A stretch of DNA of 31,605 nt from a virus (IMGVR_UViG_3300009124_001500:1-31605), one strand, 5' to 3'; numbered from the stretch's first letter, positions 1-7,670 are shown. Translations and numbers: made by a program. The notes: a model not told the origin generated them from the letters alone.

Positions 1-5
1 TATCA

Positions 6-49
6 GTCACGATCGTGACGACGGTTGACCCCGCATAATGCGGCGGTCA
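6..49. repeat. Tandem palindromes at left edge, downstream of last gene
   Basis: Two inverted repeats lie side by side. Positions 6-19 read GTCACGATCGTGAC, a perfect 14-base palindrome. Positions 26-49 form a hairpin with an inner 6-bp stem (CCGCAT / ATGCGG around one A) and an outer 5-bp stem (TGACC / GGTCA), with one bulged C at 44. They sit just after the stop of the exported-protein gene that ends at 69. Neither arm is followed by a T run in either direction, so a classic rho-independent terminator is not shown. A structured 3' end, a protein-binding operator or a recombination site are all possible. Confidence 0.5.
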
Positions 50-68
50 GTCCAACACCCCTTTTGCG

Positions 69-440
69 TCAGGGGCCGAATGTGTAATTCTTACCTAAAC
101 GCATCCAATCCATCCCGTCTGGATTTTTCAAAAATTCCCAGTGACGCTCCAGATTCTCTAGGTACTCGTCGTGCCCAAGCGGCTCAGGCGTCCACGGATC
201 AATTTCTCCGAAATTGTCGGGAGGCCAAGGCTTCTCGACGGCCCAGTCCTCTGGGTCGTATGGAATAAGATCAACCCATGATGGCCCATACGGGTCGTAT
301 GAGATAACAAAATCAGAGATCGGTGGCTCTGGGACATAATCGTACCCACCCTCGAAAAATAGCTCAAGAACTAACCCAGCACTTGCACTGCCTGTTAGTA
401 CCGGCAGCAAAATCAACATCAACACGCTCCACAATTTCAT
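69..440 (-). CDS. Short exported protein, unknown function
   Basis: A 123-residue protein that I do not recognise. The N-terminus is a clear Sec signal peptide: Lys2, a hydrophobic core from about residue 4 to 17, and an Ala-x-Ala type site near residues 19-21 (SASAG). There is no lipobox cysteine and indeed no cysteine at all, so it is probably released rather than lipid-anchored. The mature part is short, acidic and rich in Pro, Trp and Tyr, with several P-x-P and W-x-x-D patterns, and no domain is recognisable. The ATG at 440 has a good AAAGGGG ribosome site seven bases upstream. It is the last gene of the minus-strand series here and is followed by two palindromes. The signal peptide is well supported, the function unknown. 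Confidence 0.7.
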   Translation of the reverse strand: MKLWSVLMLILLPVLTGSASAGLVLELFFEGGYDYVPEPPISDFVISYDPYGPSWVDLIPYDPEDWAVEKPWPPDNFGEIDPWTPEPLGHDEYLENLERHWEFLKNPDGMDWMRLGKNYTFGP

Positions 441-465
441 TTTCTAACCCCTTTCATAGAACTAA

Positions 466-492
466 AACCAAAAATAAGAGTCACAGCAACTC
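466..492 (-). terminator. Weak candidate terminator after the 518-937 gene
   Basis: On the minus strand GAGT ... ACTC (478-492) can form a 4-bp stem, extendable by two G-T pairs, followed by the T-rich run TTATTTTTGG. The stem is short, so this is only a candidate. It lies in the 77-base gap between two genes, where nothing else was seen. Confidence 0.25.
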
Positions 493-517
493 AGACGAAT
501 GACAAACTGATTTTTAT

Positions 518-937
518 TTACTGCGAACCTCTTCCACGACTGTACCTGTGCCATCCGTTATGACCGACAGTGATTGTGTCACCCCTGTTTTTTGCAGCCT
601 CTACTTCGTCCGACGTTGGTCTTTTGGGAAACAGATTGTCCGTTCCGTCATCGAGTACACCATAAGTCTTTTTGAACCACTGTAGCGGCCCGTCTGTCAC
701 CACCTTCTCAAAGAACTCAGCCTCTTTCTCTTTTCCTTTCGAGTCCTTGTACTTGCTGCGTCTTGTCCTATAAACAACGTTTCCGCCAGAAACAAGCTTA
801 CCATCAATAACCGCCGATGGAATGTCTTCATAAATCTCTTGAAATGAAGCAAGTCTTCTAAACGCATCCTTGTCGTTTGACGCCTCAAATTCAGTTGTGA
901 TTCTTCCGTCTGCGGTTGTATAAACAAATTTTTTCAT
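518..937 (-). CDS. Small conserved-looking phage protein, unknown function
   Basis: A 139-residue protein of unknown function. Its ATG (937-935) overlaps the TGA of the preceding Rad52/Erf-like gene in an ATGA junction, so the two are probably translationally coupled and may act together. The N-terminal 50 residues look like a small beta-rich domain (MKKFVYTTADGRITTEFEAS...). The middle is strongly charged (Arg/Lys/Glu around residues 58-75) and the C-terminus is basic (RYSRGRG). No transmembrane segment, signal peptide or cysteine motif is visible. A nucleic-acid-related accessory role is a guess from its partner and charge only. Confidence 0.65.
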   Translation of the reverse strand: MKKFVYTTADGRITTEFEASNDKDAFRRLASFQEIYEDIPSAVIDGKLVSGGNVVYRTRRSKYKDSKGKEKEAEFFEKVVTDGPLQWFKKTYGVLDDGTDNLFPKRPTSDEVEAAKNRGDTITVGHNGWHRYSRGRGSQ

Positions 938-1653
938 TCTTCACCTTTCTTTATTTCTTCCGGAATTGGCTTTACGCCTTGCTTGTATTCATTGATTCTC
1001 TGAGTCATTCTCTTGGCGGTTTCATGTGGTACGGCGTTTATTGTTGGGTATGTATTTTCTCCGCTATTGATAAACTGGACAACATCTATACCCAACCTTT
1101 CGCACTGTGTTGTTATGTATCTTTCTTGATCTTTGTTAATTAACCTATGGTCATTATCTCGCGATCTATTACCTTTACTTTCTTCCTTTTCTGCGTGCTT
1201 TCTGTCTGTTAGTTTAGAACATTCTTCTGCAGCCACTTGTCGTAACTTTAATGCTTTTCTTAATGCCCTAGCTTCTGCCCTAGTAACTGCCATCGCCGCA
1301 CCAAACACTTCAAATGGAGAGTCTGTGTTATGAGCAGATGAGTCGGCGGCGTCTGAGTAGACGACAGGGGGCGATTTATCATTCGTCTGTATGGTAACTT
1401 CGTAAACAGCAAAAGTTTTTCCTATTGGCGTATCATCAGGATGATGAAATAGATTTTTGACTTCGCTTTTGATAATTGGACCAACCAAGAGTTCTGTAAC
1501 TCTCCTCAATCCAGCGACTTTGGGTTTTGCGTCCCTTCCTTCTCCTACGAGTTCATCCGGAGCGAAAAAACTCATTACGTGATCATTCCACTCCGGGTCT
1601 GTCTGCAATATTTCCTTTTTGTTCTCTTCGTCAGATTCTGACTGCTTTTCCAT
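934..1653 (-). CDS. Putative single-strand annealing protein (Rad52/Erf-like)
   Basis: A 239-residue protein. The central part (about residues 100-145) has the pattern AMAVTRAEARALRKALKL followed by AAEE, which resembles the T-R-A-x-x-R-A-L-R core of phage Rad52/Erf/Mgm101-type annealing proteins. A variable Lys/Arg/Asp-rich linker follows (about 150-172), then a C-terminal helical module (QERYITTQCERLGIDVVQF...), similar in style to modules at the end of phage annealing proteins. Such proteins pair complementary single strands during recombination and repair. ATG 1653 has GAGG six bases upstream and overlaps the nuclease gene before it by 23 bases. The next gene overlaps it by ATGA. The assignment rests on a short motif; a profile search (HHpred against Rad52/Erf families) would decide it. 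Confidence 0.45.
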   Translation of the reverse strand: MEKQSESDEENKKEILQTDPEWNDHVMSFFAPDELVGEGRDAKPKVAGLRRVTELLVGPIIKSEVKNLFHHPDDTPIGKTFAVYEVTIQTNDKSPPVVYSDAADSSAHNTDSPFEVFGAAMAVTRAEARALRKALKLRQVAAEECSKLTDRKHAEKEESKGNRSRDNDHRLINKDQERYITTQCERLGIDVVQFINSGENTYPTINAVPHETAKRMTQRINEYKQGVKPIPEEIKKGEE

Positions 1654-2431
1654 CCTTTACCTCGATTTCTATTAGACTGTCCTGTTCCTCCCCGTCTGCA
1701 ATAGCAGACACTTCCTGTATAATACATTGTAGAAGAATTGACATCTTTGTTCTTGAAATACTTTTGTCAATTTGCCTGACTCTAAGTATTTTATATCCAT
1801 GGCTTATCAGAATACCCTGTTTCGCCACATCCGCTTGTTGTTGTTTTTTTAACTTTTCCTGACCCCAGATCGGCTCAAAATGCTGCGGTCCATCAATCTC
1901 GATTGCGGTTCTTATTTCCGGGATGAATATGTCAACTTCAAGATTGCTGCCGGGGGCGAGGCCCGACTTATGAAATTCTACTTCATAGCCGTTATCCCGA
2001 AGCCCCTCCATAATGAAACGCTCTGTTTTTGATCCTTCTTTACTCGCTCTTCTAACTTGCTCTAGTGCCAACGCTCTAATTTCAGCCTGTTTTTCTGGAC
2101 CTAGTTTTTTCCAGTTGTCTTTGCTGATCTGAGCCATTCGTTCCTTTTCGGCGTCAGTCATCCTGTTGTAGGCTTCTGCCCTAGCAGATCCTATACTGTC
2201 CTTATGCTCTTGTGACAGCTTTTTTCCTTCCGTTGGATGCATGGCAGCACCAGACTCTAGGGCGACCTTTTGTGCGTCAGAGTAGCTTCTTCGATCGATA
2301 CCCAAAAAATTTAGTGCCCGCAATACTTTTTGCGGGTAGGTGTTGAGTTTCTTGGCGATTTGGTAGCTGCTCATATTTTGATGAACATACATCTCTGTAA
2401 TAACTAATCTGTTTTTTCTAGCAAATTCCAT
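1631..2431 (-). CDS. Putative free-standing homing endonuclease (HTH + NUMOD3-like + PD-(D/E)XK/Vsr-like)
   Basis: A 266-residue protein. Residues about 8-48 look like a helix-turn-helix (SSYQIAKKLNTYPQKVLRAL, then GIDRRS). About 67-85 read EGKKLSQEHKDSIGSARAEA, which fits the NUMOD3 DNA-binding repeat of phage homing endonucleases. The C-terminal half is a restriction-enzyme-like fold: Glu137, then EVDIFIP (Asp167), then AIEIDGPQHF (Glu178, Asp180, His184), then a KILRVRQ strand. The likely role is cutting a specific DNA target to spread its own gene. I chose the ATG at 2431 because GGAG lies five bases upstream; an in-frame extension to 2482 lacks this and overlaps the upstream gene more. 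It interrupts the sugar-transfer and recombination genes, as a mobile gene would. A resident repair nuclease is the alternative. Confidence 0.65.
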   Translation of the reverse strand: MEFARKNRLVITEMYVHQNMSSYQIAKKLNTYPQKVLRALNFLGIDRRSYSDAQKVALESGAAMHPTEGKKLSQEHKDSIGSARAEAYNRMTDAEKERMAQISKDNWKKLGPEKQAEIRALALEQVRRASKEGSKTERFIMEGLRDNGYEVEFHKSGLAPGSNLEVDIFIPEIRTAIEIDGPQHFEPIWGQEKLKKQQQADVAKQGILISHGYKILRVRQIDKSISRTKMSILLQCIIQEVSAIADGEEQDSLIEIEVKDGKAVRI

Positions 2432-2871
2432 AACTTCTCCAATTCGAATGATTCTAATATTCCGTGAGGCAATCGCCCGCAAAGTCTGTAAAAGGGAGTG
2501 ACATGGTCTTCTGACCTAAGAAAGACCGTGAGCCTTTCGTCGGTTAGTAATGAGTGCATAAACTCATAACTTAACTCAGTAAACATCCAGTCAAGATCAT
2601 AAAGGTATAGCACTTTCCTAGATGATGCAGCAGACCCGACTACTTTAGCCGCATTATTTATTGTTGTGCCTATTAATACACCATCACAAAACGAGTGTAT
2701 CTCTTCAGGGTTAACAATCGCCGTGTTTACATGAATAAATTCATTGGTAATATCTGCCGACGCTACTGAAACTTCCTCCAATGTCGAGGAGGTTATTCTT
2801 TCGATAGATTTGAACAACTCTCGATTTGCTTGAGAGAATCCAGTGTTGTCTAGGAAAATCATCGTTTTCAT
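2404..2871 (-). CDS. Unknown protein of the glycosyltransferase cluster
   Basis: A 155-residue protein that I do not recognise. Alternating hydrophobic strands and helices (KTMIFLDNTG, CDGVLIGTTINNAAKVVGSA, RKVLYLYDLDWMF, LTVFLRSEDH) suggest a Rossmann-like alpha/beta fold, perhaps part of a GT-B transferase, but no catalytic motif is clear. ATG 2871 forms an ATGA overlap with the CgeB-like gene before it and has GGGGAA six bases upstream; a GTG at 2883 is a poorer start. The tight coupling suggests that it works with the CgeB-like protein, possibly as the missing half of a split GT-B enzyme. That is inference. Confidence 0.6.
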   Translation of the reverse strand: MKTMIFLDNTGFSQANRELFKSIERITSSTLEEVSVASADITNEFIHVNTAIVNPEEIHSFCDGVLIGTTINNAAKVVGSAASSRKVLYLYDLDWMFTELSYEFMHSLLTDERLTVFLRSEDHVTPFYRLCGRLPHGILESFELEKLWNLLEKTD

Positions 2872-3617
2872 TTTGTTCCCCACGCACTCTTTTTGTTTTC
2901 GATTACAGTGCTTACCATATTACTCAAACCTACCCGCCTAAGGAATTCGATCATTCTGTCGTGACTTGTGTGAGCATCTTTGATGTCATCCCTAGATATT
3001 CCCGCAAAGAATTTGACACCTTTTATCGCTTTTGCTATATCTTGGTAAAATTGATCTGGGTTTTGAAACACCACGGGGTTTCCACCGGACGCGATGATGT
3101 TAAGCAGCCTGTACTTGTCTGTAGGCATTGTGACGGCAGCTTTTGCCGATCTAATAATTACATCTTGACTCACTGACGCCCCATTAAGTGATCCGCAATA
3201 TCCGGAAACAAACGCCGGTCTCTGCTCGAAGAATTTAAATGCAAATTCAGATTCTGTAAGTATCTTCAACCCTTCTCCAAAAACCATTGGGTTGCCTATA
3301 TACACGACATCGCAAGAATAAAGCGGAGATAATTCTTGTTGTTTTGACTGCGGTAGATAGGCAAACGGTTCTATTTTAGAGACGTCTAGGTATAAAGACC
3401 GAGTGTTGCTTTTGCTTGGTAGCTGTGTCTTTTTGTTAAAAATAACAACATCTGGTCTAGTTGTTTTAAGGATGTCTCTTATTGCTTTTGTGTCACTTGA
3501 TCTTTCTTGATTTGAGAATAACACCTGATGCTGGCCATTTGCTTCTAAGCACGAGGCTAGTCGGTTAAATAAACTATACATAGATTGGTCTTTAAATCCA
3601 TGCACAAGCAATTTCAT
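2868..3617 (-). CDS. Putative CgeB-like glycosyltransferase
   Basis: A 249-residue protein. It starts as a Rossmann strand (MKLLVHGFKDQSMYSLFNRLASCLEANGQHQVLF), with DVVIFNKKT and CDVVYIGNP strands further on. The end has the layout of CgeB/family-1 transferases: TDKYRLLNIIASGGNPVVFQ, then a helix with FYQDIAKAIK, then AHTSHDRMIEFLRRVGL, matching the His-x-x-x-x-R helix after the donor-binding region. Such enzymes transfer a sugar from a nucleotide donor. The acceptor is unknown (virion protein, DNA base or cell-surface glycan). It overlaps both neighbours by ATGA, inside six sugar-transfer-type genes. It is shorter than usual full GT-B enzymes (about 350 residues), so it may need the next gene's product. 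Confidence 0.55.
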   Translation of the reverse strand: MKLLVHGFKDQSMYSLFNRLASCLEANGQHQVLFSNQERSSDTKAIRDILKTTRPDVVIFNKKTQLPSKSNTRSLYLDVSKIEPFAYLPQSKQQELSPLYSCDVVYIGNPMVFGEGLKILTESEFAFKFFEQRPAFVSGYCGSLNGASVSQDVIIRSAKAAVTMPTDKYRLLNIIASGGNPVVFQNPDQFYQDIAKAIKGVKFFAGISRDDIKDAHTSHDRMIEFLRRVGLSNMVSTVIENKKSAWGTK

Positions 3618-4306
3618 TCCAGTCCTCCTATTGGTTTTATGTTTATGCTATCCCTGTTGTCAATGTAAAAATCAAAGACTTCAGACGCTTTGTTTAGTAG
3701 TTCGTAAATGCTTAAAAATCCATACTCTGGCGAGTTGCACAACAGCTTAAACACATCATAGTTCTCTGACGATATGTACGCAATCTCCGACCAAACATCC
3801 TCTAGCCCGTAAGATATGTTTACTACCGATCCGTTATTGTGGCAAATTCCAAGATTTTGATGGGAACGCATCCTGCAGTGACTGTAAAGAAAGGACTTGG
3901 ACGTTTTTATCGGGGATAGCGTGCTTTCGTTAAAAGTTCTATCACCGTGAATGATGTATGTCGGACCTTTTGTAGAAGCATTAATCCCAAGTCTCAAGCT
4001 TTCTAGCGAGCTGGTAGTTTCGTGACATTTGTTTTCGACAAGCCTAATGTCTCTGTGTCTAGATATCGCATAAGCAATTGTGTCGCTAGAGTCAAATCCA
4101 ACGACAAGTATAATTTCGGAGCGTGGGTATTTTTTCCTTATTGTCTCTATCTGTCTATCGATTATGCATTGATTTGGTCCATCGGTGCATAATGCTGGCG
4201 AGCACTGTCTTCCATTCTGTGTCACATGACCGGCAGACAGTATGACAAAACTCAATTCTCTTTTTTCATTTCTTCTAGTACCGCAAATATGCATTGACTT
4301 TTGCAT
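3614..4306 (-). CDS. Nucleotidyltransferase-like (GT-A fold) protein, degenerate motif
   Basis: A 230-residue protein. The pattern FVILSAG ... NQCIIDRQIETIRKKYPRSEIILVVGFDSSD resembles sugar-1-phosphate nucleotidyltransferases, where A-A-G-x-G-x-R is followed by a Lys before a 'lidrqi' helix and a VVGF strand. Here the usual Gly-Thr-Arg loop is changed (SAGHVTQNGRQCSP) and the Lys appears to be Asn. YIIHGDRTF could be the metal-binding Asp region. It may therefore be an altered activating enzyme or a glycosyltransferase of the same fold. ATG 4306 lies one base after the upstream stop, with a weak AGGG nine bases upstream; longer starts would run deep into the preceding gene. Context: the sugar-transfer cluster. 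Confidence 0.5.
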   Translation of the reverse strand: MQKSMHICGTRRNEKRELSFVILSAGHVTQNGRQCSPALCTDGPNQCIIDRQIETIRKKYPRSEIILVVGFDSSDTIAYAISRHRDIRLVENKCHETTSSLESLRLGINASTKGPTYIIHGDRTFNESTLSPIKTSKSFLYSHCRMRSHQNLGICHNNGSVVNISYGLEDVWSEIAYISSENYDVFKLLCNSPEYGFLSIYELLNKASEVFDFYIDNRDSINIKPIGGLE

Positions 4307-4307
4307 A

Positions 4308-4838
4308 CTAAAAAACCCTAGAAAGAACTTTCGGAACGTGTATTGTTCTGACACATGACGAAAAAATAACACCAAGATCTTTTTCGGAAACCTCTTCTTT
4401 TGACAAAATTTCTGACGTTATGAGTCTTTTTGACATAAATAATGCAGGCGTGTTCATATTCACTACTGGCGGAGACCTTCTATACATCCTAATGCCGTCC
4501 TGTGTATGGTCTCCGTACACAATGTCGTTTTCTAGGTTAGAAAACCAGTCCTCTATCGCTGACAATTCCACCAGATGATTAGCTCTTAGAATACAGAATC
4601 CAGATGCTTTGTAATGATTATAATCACCGTTAAAAACACTTTGAAATACAGACTTAATGGCAGAGTCTTTGGTGGTTTCCACGCACCCGACTCCGTTTGG
4701 GATTTCAAGTTTTTCGCCACTCGTATTGAATACATTTATGACCACGCTAACGTCGGCAGCGGCAGGACGAATAAGTCCCAGTATTTTACCCCAGTCGTCC
4801 GCCGATTCAATGATGTAGTCAAGAGCTATAGGATTCAT
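4308..4838 (-). CDS. Putative GT-A-like protein of the glycosyltransferase cluster
   Basis: A 176-residue protein. An early strand (ADVSVVINVFNTSG), then GFCILRANHLVELSAIEDWF and a late DGIRMYRRSPPVVNMNTPALFMSKRLI stretch resemble the acceptor half of family-2 transferases, but the Asp-x-Asp nucleotide-sugar motif is not evident; ENDIVYGDH (about 110-118) is the nearest acidic patch. I chose the ATG at 4838, which has GGGAG seven bases upstream and overlaps the preceding gene by only 20 bases; the in-frame ATG at 4928 would overlap by 110. It lies one base before the next gene. Function is suggested by position and fold style only. Confidence 0.5.
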   Translation of the reverse strand: MNPIALDYIIESADDWGKILGLIRPAAADVSVVINVFNTSGEKLEIPNGVGCVETTKDSAIKSVFQSVFNGDYNHYKASGFCILRANHLVELSAIEDWFSNLENDIVYGDHTQDGIRMYRRSPPVVNMNTPALFMSKRLITSEILSKEEVSEKDLGVIFSSCVRTIHVPKVLSRVF

Positions 4839-5568
4839 TAATTTGCTCCCATGTCCTAATGAATGACTCGCCGTCACCCTGCTCAACATTTCTGAGTTTT
4901 TCAGCGATCGACATTCCGATATCTCCACGAAAGGCCTTATATGCTATCGCTGACGTAACTGCCATGTGATAGCTGTCATCAATCGGCTCTACATGAAGAA
5001 TACGTTCAAGATTTAAATTCACTGCACAATTGACCTTATCGATCATTAATGGATCTATCTCCATCGAAGATCTAACGACGAATATATAGCCGTTTTTACA
5101 ACGCTTGAACGCCTCGTTGATTATCTGCTCTGGTTCAAAAACAAAGCATTTAACGCAAGAATACTCAGCAAACAAAAGTTCTTTTTTACAGATTTCTTGG
5201 ATTCTAGAAGGCTTTATCTGTGAATGTGCAACAACGATCTTGAATTTTGAGATACCTTTTATGGCGGAAAGAGCCTTAGCGGTATTGACTAGACTGTCTT
5301 CGTCTTCTGCGACGATAATGATGCATCCGCGAATATGAACTTCTTCTTTTAGTTTGCTAAGTCTCAAGTCTAAATCATCAGGGTAAGAAGACTTAGTTCT
5401 TCTGTACTGACAGACTCTATGTATGACCGGACCTTCTCCATCTATTGATGTCGTAACCTTGGCACCGGCCTGTATAAACCTTTCTAGTATGCCAATGCTG
5501 CAGCCATTCGTTTTTGAGTCATAAAAATCACAGTTTCTGCAAACTGTAGCTAGTTTCAATTCAGCCAT
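4819..5568 (-). CDS. Cysteine-motif protein with GT-A-like domain, unknown
   Basis: A 249-residue protein. The first 55 residues carry Cys10, Cys13, Cys23 and Cys53 (CRNCDFYDSKTNGC ... RVCQYRR), a likely zinc or iron-sulphur knuckle. Residues about 78-200 look like a GT-A-type alpha/beta domain: VHIRGCIIIVAEDEDSLVNT, KFKIVVAHSQ, GYIFVVRSSMEID (possible metal-binding acidic end), then a helix with DPLMIDKVN. A nucleotide-sugar transferase or a partner of one is plausible, but no family is certain. The ATG at 5568 lies inside the end of the GT-B gene (13-base overlap) with GAGGAG close by. The next gene overlaps its end by 20 bases. The cysteines link it to the GT-B protein before it, which carries its own cysteine knuckle. 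Confidence 0.55.
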   Translation of the reverse strand: MAELKLATVCRNCDFYDSKTNGCSIGILERFIQAGAKVTTSIDGEGPVIHRVCQYRRTKSSYPDDLDLRLSKLKEEVHIRGCIIIVAEDEDSLVNTAKALSAIKGISKFKIVVAHSQIKPSRIQEICKKELLFAEYSCVKCFVFEPEQIINEAFKRCKNGYIFVVRSSMEIDPLMIDKVNCAVNLNLERILHVEPIDDSYHMAVTSAIAYKAFRGDIGMSIAEKLRNVEQGDGESFIRTWEQINESYSS

Positions 5569-7211
5569 TTCTCCTCGCAGTCTATAAGCTTTGATCTATC
5601 GTTTCTTACTGATTCCCAGATGTTGTAATTATCAAGCCTTCTTCTAAAGAAGGTAAGTAGCTTTTCTCTCGTTAGTGGGGTTTTTGTCGAGTCCGAAATT
5701 GGTGAGTTTTCTGTCGAGAAAAATCCGTCAAAAGACCCTCCAGTAACCCCTCTGTTGAGATCCCTATGAAGGGACGCGACAAACTGAGAATTTTTATGCG
5801 ACTCATTATATAGATAATTGTCAGACACGAACTGCATAAACGCGGCGTTTGATAAGTCATTCGCCGGATTGCTTGGCGTCTGAATGATCCGAGTCGGCTG
5901 CTTCCAATCGGCATACTCAGAACGATCTATTATATCAGACCAAACCCCCGCTGATTTGTCCCAGCTGTAGTTTTCTTCAAATTGACGCCTAGTTGATCTC
6001 GCTAGTTCTATCTGCTGATCTTTTGTCTTTTTTGAGAAGAACGACCTAAATGTATTCACAATCGATTCTTTTTCTGGAGTCGCTCTATAACACCCTGTCT
6101 CTAATTCTTTGTATAGGGATTGTACCTTTAGGGGATATGCACCAGCCCTGTAAACAAGGTCATCCATCGCCGAATATTCAACAGATGCTAATGGAATTCC
6201 ACAAGCCGCTGCTTCAACCTGCGGCAGGCCAAATCCTTCAGAGTTGGCACATTGAATATAGAAGTCGAATAAGTTATAGATCTTTGCTAGCTTCTCGTCG
6301 CTAACTCCAGATCCGACACTGGATGGTCTTGAGTCAAACTTTCTACATTTCCCGCACCGCCTTGCCGCATCTCTAAAGTAGCAAACCTCTAAGTTTTTGC
6401 ACGAACTGCAAACATAAGAAAACAAAACGCGAGACGAGATATTATGTTCGTTTAGTAGACCAGCTATATTCCAGCCGTTATCAGGATAGCTTGTATGGCA
6501 GTATAAATAAGTATTGGTCAATCCTGATGAATGAATGTATTCGGAAAAAGCTTCAAACAGTAAAGGATAGAGTTTCCGTCTTTGGTTACGCATGACGGTG
6601 CCAATTATTTTAACATTATTGTCAACGCCGAATTCTTCACGTATAGACGCCTTGTCCATAGGCCTGAAACAATCAGATGCTGACGGAGAGGCCACTCCAC
6701 ATAGGTTCAGAGAGTTTCCAGCTTGTTTTTTCAGGACGTTGCTCGCCCATTCTGAATAGGTCAGTAGGTAATCAACATCACTAAATACACTCAGCCACTC
6801 ATTGTTTTGGGGGGCGGCGTCGACAGTAGGCATCCATACCCACTGAAAGATTCGCCTAAACGGAGAGTGGTATATGAATGAATCCATCCAGTAATCACGA
6901 ATCGAAAGAACAATATCTGGTTCAAAGTCTAGGCATACCCTCTCAAAACGCCAAGACCCAAACTGGTTAACCTTTGACGAGTTGTATACACTGCAATGCT
7001 CTTTGTTGGACTCCTCTGGCATATTTGGGTAGTTACGCCATTTTATTGAACTTCTTCTGTCGTCATCAACACTGCCATAACCAGAAAGTTCCGCCAAGTC
7101 GTATTTGCCAGAGTCGTGCAACCTATTCATGATTTCTCTTGTGTAGGTCGCATAACCAGAGCTAAGATAACTGGCCTCTGTAACAAAGAGTACTCGTTTT
7201 TTTCTAGGCAT
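5556..7211 (-). CDS. GT-B glycosyltransferase with cysteine-rich insert
   Basis: A 551-residue enzyme. It opens with the GT-B donor/acceptor strand and glycine turn VLFVTEASYLSSGYATYTREI. Midway, VKIIGTVMRNQRRKLYPLLFEAF is the typical start of the nucleotide-sugar half, and SEGFGLPQVEAAACGIP holds the E-x7-E pair (Glu325, Glu333) of GT1/GT4 families. Between these is a five-cysteine insert (Cys268, 271, 277, 286, 289), probably a zinc knuckle. After about residue 410 is an extra tail with FVSDNYLYNESHKNSQF, perhaps for acceptor binding. It should transfer a sugar from a nucleotide donor; the acceptor is not known. ATG 7211 overlaps the sigma gene's stop by 8 bases. It is the first and largest member of the sugar cluster. 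Confidence 0.8.
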   Translation of the reverse strand: MPRKKRVLFVTEASYLSSGYATYTREIMNRLHDSGKYDLAELSGYGSVDDDRRSSIKWRNYPNMPEESNKEHCSVYNSSKVNQFGSWRFERVCLDFEPDIVLSIRDYWMDSFIYHSPFRRIFQWVWMPTVDAAPQNNEWLSVFSDVDYLLTYSEWASNVLKKQAGNSLNLCGVASPSASDCFRPMDKASIREEFGVDNNVKIIGTVMRNQRRKLYPLLFEAFSEYIHSSGLTNTYLYCHTSYPDNGWNIAGLLNEHNISSRVLFSYVCSSCKNLEVCYFRDAARRCGKCRKFDSRPSSVGSGVSDEKLAKIYNLFDFYIQCANSEGFGLPQVEAAACGIPLASVEYSAMDDLVYRAGAYPLKVQSLYKELETGCYRATPEKESIVNTFRSFFSKKTKDQQIELARSTRRQFEENYSWDKSAGVWSDIIDRSEYADWKQPTRIIQTPSNPANDLSNAAFMQFVSDNYLYNESHKNSQFVASLHRDLNRGVTGGSFDGFFSTENSPISDSTKTPLTREKLLTFFRRRLDNYNIWESVRNDRSKLIDCEEKWLN

Positions 7212-7659
7212 TTTGCTTGATTCTTATCTTTGCTCTCTTGATTAATTGCGAAACTTTTGTATTGCTTATCCCAAGGTTTGAAGCTACTTCTCTATGCGTG
7301 AGCCCATTGTATTTCATAGTCACCACACGCCTTAGATCCGGTTCGGCGTCTGAGCCAACAAAATCTTCAAGATCGAGATGCTCTTCCGAATAACCACAAT
7401 CGAAGGCGGATTCAATTGATAAAGTTTGCTTGGAAGATTTGCCTGTTCTTGTAATTTCTTTAAGCATCGCATTTCTAGATACATGGTAAACAAATGTTGT
7501 TTCTGCCCCTCTCGATTTGTCGTACTTTTCCACGTTTTCAATTAGAGCCAAAAAGCCAGACTGGGCCAAGTCATCAGCCTGGTTCGAGCCATCACTTAGT
7601 GAGTGTGCAATTTTCCATACGAGGTCACTATTTCTTTCAATCAATTCATGTGATTTCAT
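7204..7659 (-). CDS. Sigma-70-family RNA polymerase sigma factor
   Basis: A 151-residue sigma factor. Residues about 15-60 form region 2 (LVWKIAHSLSDGSNQADDLAQSGFLALIENVEKYD, then AETTFVYHVSRNAML), which binds core polymerase and melts the -10 element. Residues about 112-148 form region 4 with a helix-turn-helix (MKYNGLTHREVASNLGISNTKVSQLIKRAK). Region 1 and most of region 3 are absent, as in small phage and ECF sigma factors. It probably redirects host RNA polymerase to middle or late viral promoters. I chose the ATG at 7659, which has GAGGAG seven bases upstream. It follows ssb and precedes the glycosyltransferase, so it would be made with the replication genes, ahead of late transcription. 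Confidence 0.88.
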   Translation of the reverse strand: MKSHELIERNSDLVWKIAHSLSDGSNQADDLAQSGFLALIENVEKYDKSRGAETTFVYHVSRNAMLKEITRTGKSSKQTLSIESAFDCGYSEEHLDLEDFVGSDAEPDLRRVVTMKYNGLTHREVASNLGISNTKVSQLIKRAKIRIKQNA

Positions 7660-7670
7660 TAAAAATCTCC

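Noticed and set aside
1527-1862. Plus-strand open frame of 111 codons
   Set aside because: Overlaps two well-supported minus-strand genes across their junction, with low-complexity Ser/Phe/Cys composition typical of antisense reading.
2404-2883. GTG at 2883 as start of the 155-residue protein
   Set aside because: ATG 2871 gives an ATGA coupling and a good GGGGAA site.
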